DNA of 64,000 nt from Elymus sibiricus (Eukaryota; Streptophyta; Magnoliopsida; Poales; Poaceae). The notes beneath the pieces are model-generated. The model saw nothing but the letters and a program-made list of their open reading frames with translations. It made no database searches and was not told where the DNA came from. Positions 57,423 to 64,000 of the stretch are shown here, in pieces (position 1 is the stretch's first letter; each line of letters opens with the position of its first letter). Position numbers and translations under genes: made by a program. The DNA is taken from positions 282,709,166 to 282,773,165 of the forward strand of contig CM077666.1 in assembly GCA_039707655.1 (NCBI GenBank), given 5' to 3'.

Positions 57423-60284
57423 TTGGAGACCTGCGTCCGTCGAGATGCTGGTCGGGACGGCATTAGGATCTGTCGTAAGAACGTTCACTTGCTTCATTCC
57501 TCCTGTCGACTGAAAAGCAGGCTCAGAGGCTGGGTTCTTGGTACACCGCAAATCAGAGGGATCATTATTTCTCTTGTATTCTTCTAACTCAACCACAACC
57601 ATTTGCTGGTCGGCAATTTTGGAGCCCTGCTGGAGACACTCCTCAGCTCTCTGTCGATTGCCAGTGACCATGATCGCACCCTTGGGTCCGGGCATCTTCA
57701 GCTTGAGATACACGTAACATGGACGGGCCATGAAACAAGCATAAGCCGGATGACCAAGGATGGCGTGGTAAGCACTCTGGACGTCCACCACTTCAAACGT
57801 CAATTTCTCCTTGCGAAAGTGCTTGTCGTCGCCAAACACCACATCCAATGCTATTTGCCCGAGTGAACGGGCCTTCTTCCCAGGGATAACGCCGTGGAAC
57901 TGCATATTGCTTTCGCTGAGACGAGACATCGGGATGCCCATCCCTTTTAGGGTGTCTGCATATAGGATGTTCAAACCGCTCCCTCCATCCATCAAAACTT
58001 TGCGAATTCGAGTGCCCCCCACCACTGGGTCCACCACCAGCACTTGCCGCCCAGGGGTAGCGATATGCGCAGGATGATCCGACTGATCAAACGTGATGGC
58101 AGTTTGAGACCACTCGAGATATGTGGGGGTAGAGGGAACCGCCGTGTTCACCTCTCTGTTAATAACTTTCAGTCGACTCTTGCTCTCAACATCAGCAAAA
58201 ATCAACAGAGTGGCATTGACTTCTGGGAACTCTTCTTTATCTTCCTCATCTTTCTTTTCAGGATCTTTTTCACTCGACTGGCTCTCTTTGAATGACTGGA
58301 TCAACAAACGGCACTGTCAATTGGTATGCTTCGGCAATATTACATTGCCTTCTTCATCTTTCCTCGTGTGGATTGCACACGGTAAATCCATAATATCTGT
58401 ACCCGACTGATTCTTCGACTTCTTGGGGGTGAACTTTACTTTGGGCTTTCCCTTATTCTTGCCTTGTGCCGCCAGGGCGCCTGCTTCTGCCTGAGCAGGA
58501 GGGTCAGCTTTATGCTTCTGTTTCCGACTGGAATTTCCTCCAGCATCATTGTCGTCTACTTTGCCTTTGCCGCTATGGAGGTGGTCTTCTTCTTCACCGT
58601 TGGCGTACCTAGTGGCAATTTCCATCATCTTGCTCAGAGAAATGTCACCTGTGCGGCCAAACTTCAGATAGAGCTCTTTGTATCTAACACCTGCCTTGAA
58701 GGCACAAATAGCCTGATGTTCGGAAACATTCTCCACCGTGTGATGCAAGGTGGACCAGCGCTGAATGTAATCTCTCAAGGTTTCATTGGGTTTCTGAACA
58801 CAGTGCTGCAGATCAATCAAACCAGCTGGACGCTTGCAGGTGCCTTCAAAGGTTCTGATAAACACTCGGGCCAAATCGTCCCAGCAATAGATGCTAGAAG
58901 GAGCCAAACGATTTAACCAAGCCCTGGCAGAACCATCTAACATCAGGGACAAATGCTTCATGGCTATGTTATCGTTTCCACCACCAATCTGCACAGCCAC
59001 TCGGTAATCGTCTAACCATGTCTCGGGCTTCGATTCACCAGAAAACTTGCCTATTCCGGCCGCCAACCTGAAGTTGGGGGGAATCTCTGCAGAGCGAATA
59101 GCTCGGCTAAAACACTCGGGCCCAGAAATAACAGCATTACTTCCACTCGGATAGTCTCCGTTATAACCATCTCTGTGGGCTCTGCCTCTGTCGACCCATC
59201 TTTGAGCAAGGACATCCCTCGCGTCAAATCCAGGATTCCGCTCATCACCGAACGGGTGCCTACCGTCGTTGTGCCGGAGCACATACGAACTGCTCCGCGG
59301 AGGAGAAAGCACTCGACGGCGGTCATCACGGTGATAACGGGGAGCGAACTGATCTCGCCCCTGATCTCTGTACTGATCGTCACGGTAGCCTCCGCCTCTA
59401 TGACGCGGAGGTGACCCAGGACTGTGAGCCGACTGAACTGTCTCCGCCCTGGGAGAATTACTATGTAACCTGTTCTGCGACTGAGAAACGGCCGCATTCT
59501 GTTGTTACGCTGCCTCGAGCAACGTTCTGATCTGCTGCAAACCCCTACCAGCCTCTGAACGAGATGGCTGGATGGAATCTGCAATCCTCGCAGCTGCTGC
59601 AACATTCAACACCGGAGTACGGAAAACCTCGACGTTATTCCGTGATCCACTCGGAAATAACTGTCGCTGAGGTCGATTGGGACGCGGTGGATGCTGGCGA
59701 GCACGCTCGTCGAGTGCCTCCTGCATCTCTTTGAGACGAAGACGTGTAGCCTCCATAGCCTGAGCCTCAGCAGTCGTACCGACGATGGGAGTATGGAGAA
59801 CATCCTCATCCCGGCGCTGCTGCTCAATCGACGGTCCTCCAGTCTCGCGTCTGACGTGATTGAAGCCAGGCGGCGGACTCTGATGAGAACCAGCCATAAG
59901 AACTTCGGCCGCAGGATCGCAACTCTCGCACTCGGAAGGAACATCAGACTGATCTGAAGCCAAGTCGAACGCACCATGAAGTGATTCGGTGGGCTCGATC
60001 GCTGCAATCTGCGGGGACGAAGCTTGGCGGGCCGCCGCATGTCTCACCCAACGCTGTAGCCATGAGCGACCGGATCGCTTGTGGCGTCGAACAGCATGGA
60101 GAGCTGACATGTACGGAGTAAGAAGAACACCGCAGGAGCTTGCGCAGAAGTGCGTCGCTCCGCGAATTGGGAGCGCCTCAACATCTAGAGGCGCTTCCTG
60201 GAGCCATGCCGAATCGTCGGCGATGAAAGTAAGCGCTCCGAGACGGATCTCGCAGCCCAGGAACAAATCACCGCTGGAAGACAT
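57219..60284 (-). pseudogene. Tat-type gag-protease of element B
   Basis: The likely start is the ATG at 60284 (MSSSGDLFLGCEIRLGAL); the upstream ATG at 60350 lies inside the primer site. One frame runs through, broken only by stops at 59505 and 58317. Gag has an N-terminal segment with EPTESLHGAFDLASDQSD, then an arginine-rich linker, the gag domain (ETWLDDYRVAVQIGG, AWLNRLAPSSIYCWDDLA) and a Cys/His segment (CAIHTRKDEEGN, PKHTN). Protease has KVLMDGGSGLNILYADTLKG (catalytic Asp codon at about 57987-57989) and YHAILGHPAYACF. From 57422 downward the frame enters a second copy of the gag N-terminus. Confidence 0.88.
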
Positions 60285-60332
60285 GACGAAAGAGAACAAA
60301 TGCAACCTCGCCGGAAGTCGCTTAGACGCCGG

Positions 60333-60350
60333 CCCCACGGTGGGCGCCAA
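60333..60350 (-). promoter_or_regulatory. Primer-binding site of element B
   Basis: The minus strand reads TGGCGCCCACCGTGGGGC one base inside the LTR. It fits the TGG start of a tRNA complement. I did not assign the tRNA with confidence. Confidence 0.7.
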
Positions 60351-60351
60351 C

Positions 60352-60929
60352 TGTCGTGGGAACGAGTCTGACAGTAGAAGGTAGGGGTACGTAAGGAGAG
60401 GGCAGAGTCCTAGCTACGGCGAGGATGTACACAAGAATGTATGAGTTCAGGCCCCTCTCGTGGAGGTAAAAGCCCTACGTCTCAGGTGCTCGGGAGCTTC
60501 TTGTCGAGTGTAATGTATGTGTGTTACAAGGTGTGTGAACCCTTCTGCCAGAGGGGAGGGGTGGCTTATATAGAGTGCGCTGCCCCTCATAAGTGTCCGG
60601 CATCTAAGGGTCAGATCGTGGCTATTAAGATATACGTTACTGGTAACGTATGTAGTAAATGCTATTTAATGATACAGGTGAACGCTTGCCCGTTGGCCTC
60701 CCAGGGGCGGCTTCTGCTCTCCTGCGGTCGACTGTCTTCTGGTCTTCTTTCGAGTGAAAGGTACTGTCGAGTGAAAGATAATCTCCGAGTGGATATTGTC
60801 GAGTGCTTGCACGCTTTGATGATTTCAGTCGGAGACTTCCTCGTAGCCCTTAAGCTTTTTGGGGCAGTGTCCTTAGGTAGGGTATGTAGGTCAGGCCTAT
60901 GACCCTACCCTAGGTACAGATCCCCATCA
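60352..60929 (-). repeat. 5' LTR of element B
   Basis: This matches 50806-51383 with about 14 substitutions and no length change. It is followed on the minus strand by the primer site. Confidence 0.92.
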
Positions 60930-62284
60930 TGAGTAATTGTGAATTGGAAGAAATATTTGTGTTAAAGTTTGTTATTCCCGTAGCATGCACGCATGGTGAA
61001 ACGTTATGTAACGAAGTCGGAGCATGATATGTTTAATGATTGTCAACCTTTGTGTGAGGGTCGGGAGCGCGCCATGGTTAACTCTTACCAACCTCTCCCC
61101 TAGGAGCATGCGTCTAATACTTTGCTTCGATAACTAATAGACTTTTGCAATAAGTATGTGAGTTCTTTATGACTAATGTTGAGTCCATGAATTATACGCA
61201 CTCTCACCCTTCCACCTTTGCTAGCCTCTCTAGTATCGTGCAACTTTCGTCGGTGCATTAAACCCACCTTCCTCAAAACTGCCACCATATACTTTCCTCA
61301 AAACAGCCACCATACCTACCTATTATGGCATTTCCATAGCCATTCCGAGATATATTGCCATGCAACTTCCACCGTTCTGTTTTTCATGACACGCACCATC
61401 ACTTTCATATTGCATATAGAGTCATATTTTGTTCTAGGTATCGAGTTGTAAGTAAATAAAAGTGTGATGATTTCCATTATTAGAGCATTTGTCCCATGAG
61501 AGAAAAGGATGATGGAAGCTATGAATCCCTCATAAGTTGGGATGAGTTTCAGGACTTTACAAAAAAATAAAAGAGGCCAGCGAAGCCCACAAAAAAATAA
61601 AATAAAAGAGGCCAAAGATGCCCACCAAAATAAAAAAAGGGGGAAAATGAGAGAAAGAGAGAAGGGACAATGCTACTATCTTTTTCCACACTTGTGCTTC
61701 AAAGTAGCACCATGATCTTCATGATAGGGAGTCTCCTATTTTGTCACTTTCATATAACTAGTGGAATTTTTCATCATTTTGCACGACCGATTAGTTTTCT
61801 TTTTGAGATTTCATACACTTATAGCTCAAGTGCATTCGTTGCATGGCAATCCCTACTCACTCACATTGATATCTATTGATGGGCATCTCCATAGCATGTT
61901 GATACGCCTAGTTGATGTGAGACTATCTTCTCCTTTTCCCTTGCAACCACCACCATATTCTATTCCACCTATAGTGCTATATCCATGGCTCGCGCTCATG
62001 TATTGCATGAGAGTTGAAAAGGTTTGAGAACATAAAAAGTATGAAACAATTGCTTGACTTGTCATCGGGGTTGTGCATGATTTAGATACTTTGTGTGGGG
62101 AAGATGGAGCATAGCCAGACCATATGATTTTGTAGGGATAACTTTCTAAGGCCATGTTATTTCGAAAGGACACAATTGCATTGTTGGTATGCTTGAAGTA
62201 TTACTATTTTTATGTCAATATTAGACTTTTGTTTTGAATCTTATGGATCTGAATATTCCTGCCACAATAAAGAATATTACATGG
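60930..62284 (+). other. Continuation of the orphan-frame element, non-coding
   Basis: After the second TGAGT (60930-60934) the interrupted sequence resumes. It contains a variant of the CCACCATACCTACCTAT block (about 61307-61323) also present at 21482 and 43202, and an A-rich doublet of AAAGAGGCCA and GCCCAC words at about 61560-61630. No gene is supported. Confidence 0.65.
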
Positions 62285-64000
62285 TGTGACGCCCCCATCT
62301 CGATCGTACGCTAATCATGCACACAAATACGTACGACCAAAATTAGGGACTCACAAGAAGATATCACAACACAACTCTAAACACAAATTAAAATAATTCA
62401 AGCTTCATATTACAGCCAGGGGCCTCGAGGGCTCGAATATAATAGCTTGAGTACAAAGTCAGCAGAAGCAACATCATCTGAGTACAAACATAAATTAAAC
62501 AAGTTTTGCCTTAAGAAGGCTAGCACAAACATAAGCAACGGATCGAAAGAGGTGAGGCCTCCTGCCTCGGAACCTCCGAACTACTCCTGGACATCAGAGA
62601 AGTCTACGTCGTAGTAGGCTCCATCTTGGTAGTAGTGGCCTCCGTCGGGGTAACTGTAGTCGTCCACCGGGTAAGCTGGATCCTGGGTCTCCTGAGCTCC
62701 GTCATCTGGTCACGGCATCGTATCAAGGGGAAAGAGGGAGCAAAGCAACGGTGAGTACTCATCCAAAGTACTCGCAAGACTTACATCAGAACTATGCTAG
62801 ATATGCACCAGTATCAAAGGAATGGGGCTATATCTTTGGACTAGACTGTAGAAATGCCAGAAGAGGGAAAAAGGCCTAGTCCTATCGAAGACTAGCATCT
62901 TCAATGTCTTGCAGCATAACAAGAGAGTTCCGAGTAGCATATTTTATTAAGAGGGGTAAGTTAGCAAGGCCCAGAGATCCTTCCTCGACTCCCTGCGAGA
63001 AAGCAATCCCGGAGCCAATAATTCAAGTAACAACATAAGTATCCAGTTCTAGTTATCATAGACCCGGATACAACTCTGAGCGTCCATTACCGCGGACACG
63101 GCTAATCGATTAGTTTAACTTCCCTACAGGGGTGCACAAACTTACCCAACACGCTCGATAAACTCTGGTCGGATACAATTTTTGGGTCATACCCGGCCTC
63201 GGCCGATCGACACGACGTAGTCCTACCAAGGCTCAACAGAGAGGCCTATCTGGGGTGCACAAACTTACCCAACACGCCGGTCTACATCCTAATGGCTCGG
63301 GGTCTTGGGCCATTTCCCTCGCCATCCTGCACGTTACGCCATCGGCCGGTGTCAGTCCTAGCATGCCTTCCGTCAAGGTCCCTGCGTTAACTCGGGCCAC
63401 CCGGGCGCGAGTCGCTCAATGTGGCATCTGAAGAGCTTTTGGAAGAATGTACGCCGTAGAGTGCCCATATCTTTTCCCGCATGGTGGTTAGTGCAAAAGA
63501 GGCCAGAGGCCTTCTCAGATCACATATCCAAACCCGTTAGTGACTTTATAGTTTGCGGTGACGATTGGTCCCACCATCCCATCGCCCCGTCTCGATGCTT
63601 GTGGCAAGGACATCACTGTCCGGCCATGCCTTGTAATTACCCTTTGGGTGCCTTACCGGCGCACCCCACCACATCTCACACTCGCGGGTACCCTTGGGGC
63701 CGACCTGTCTTTCTCATTTAATTCAGTTAACAAGTTAAAGTGGCTGTGTGTCAGTGCCCCAAGTGAATTCACACTCGGGGTGTGTGAGGTGATGTGTCGG
63801 TAACGGCTTGTCAGTCATGTTGACTGAGTCTTCTGTCTTCAAGTCCTCGATGACGACGGTGATGAAAGCAGGGGTGACGACGATAGTAAAATGGGAGTCA
63901 CAGGGGGACACTATCCATACCTATACTACAACATTGTATGAAAGCAGTATTCAAAAACAGGCTATGCATCAGAATAGGTGTTGTTAAATATAGTAGCAAA
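62285..64000 (-). repeat. Chromovirus-type LTR, reverse orientation, partial
   Basis: In minus-strand sense an LTR ends at 62285 with GGGGGCGTCACA. The sequence runs to the window edge without coding frames that I trust. Several blocks match, in reverse, the downstream half of the 4 kb LTRs (for example the cytosine-rich end, the GAGTACTC...AAAGTACTCGC block and the GCCGTGTCCGCGG-like block), so both belong to the same broad LTR type. It interrupts the Athila-type element. CATGG (62280-62284) is a duplication candidate with no partner in the window. Confidence 0.7.

Larger units (their letters stand above)
50806..60929 (-). mobile_element. Tat-type Gypsy element B, non-autonomous, with antisense gene
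   Basis: This 10,124-base element lies on the minus strand. It has 578-base LTRs at 50806-51383 and 60352-60929, and the duplication TGAGT (50801-50805, 60930-60934). Sense (minus) coding is gag, protease, a second partial gag N-terminus and a short RT remnant (60284 down to 56973). The plus strand carries a seven-exon antisense gene (51912-55703). A 71-bp tandem array separates the two convergent genes. I count about 14 differences in 578 LTR positions, so it is roughly as young as element A. I do not recognise the family name. Confidence 0.92.
46913..62284 (+). mobile_element. Non-autonomous Athila-type element with orphan frame
   Basis: The LTR 46913-48494, tRNA-Asp primer site 48506-48523, one orphan frame (48728-49593) and long non-coding sequence are visible. 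No gag, protease, RT or integrase is seen. It is interrupted by element B (50806-60929) and by another LTR from 62285. The 3' LTR is outside the window. The bases before the LTR (CACTC) are a duplication candidate that cannot be checked. The LTR start TGAAACGTCTCCAAC and the orphan frame resemble the WHAM/Sabrina group. Confidence 0.78.

Noticed and set aside
1..64000. Host protein-coding gene somewhere in the window
   Set aside because: All frames with recognisable domains belong to retrotransposons, and the remaining sequence is assigned to LTRs or element interiors.

Overview
The window is nested LTR-retrotransposon DNA of the kind that fills the genomes of wheat, barley, Aegilops and other Triticeae grasses. 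The evidence is an Angela/BARE-type Copia element, several Athila-type Gypsy elements with TGATACGTC-type LTR starts and tRNA-Asp primer sites, two Tat-type Gypsy elements that carry antisense genes, and a Gypsy element with 4 kb LTRs. I see no host protein gene, tRNA, rRNA, CRISPR array or plasmid/phage feature. Every retroelement reading frame found is broken by stops, frameshifts or insertions. Family names are recognition from memory and are tentative; LTR ends, target-site duplications and frames were read directly.

Left block (1-29709). A minus-strand Angela-like Copia element runs from the left edge: partial 3' LTR 1-1206, degenerate internal region 1207-6190, 5' LTR from 6191. Its 5' LTR is split at 7492 and resumes at 29331. 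Between lies a plus-strand, essentially non-coding Gypsy derivative with LTRs of about 4 kb (7974-12035 and 25330-29330) and about 3 kb of internal sequence, a LARD-like design. A second copy of its 3' internal end sits in front of its first LTR. Its internal domain is in turn interrupted by a complete 10.3 kb Athila-type element (13592-23884, duplication GTACG) with gag, protease, RT, RNase H, integrase and a small third reading frame.

Middle block (29710-44590). This is the older Athila-type element that the Angela copy hit. It has gag-protease without RT, a third reading frame and a truncated 3' LTR (44193-44590). The third frame is cut by Tat-type element A (31996-41308, duplication CTTAC). 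Element A has sense gag-protease, no RT or integrase, and a five-exon antisense gene.

Right block (44591-64000). A second Copia LTR and gag start (44591-46912) is interrupted by a non-autonomous Athila-type element (46913-62284 and beyond). That is interrupted by Tat-type element B (50806-60929, minus strand, duplication TGAGT) and by a reverse-strand chromovirus-type LTR from 62285 to the edge. Element B is the most interesting object: a seven-exon antisense gene, a 13-unit 71-bp tandem array between its convergent genes, and a sense frame in which protease is followed by a second copy of the gag N-terminus fused to a scrap of RT.

Across blocks, three Athila-type families share a GC-rich hairpin just upstream of the LTR TATA box. 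In two of them a similar module recurs inside the element upstream of the third reading frame, which suggests an internal promoter.
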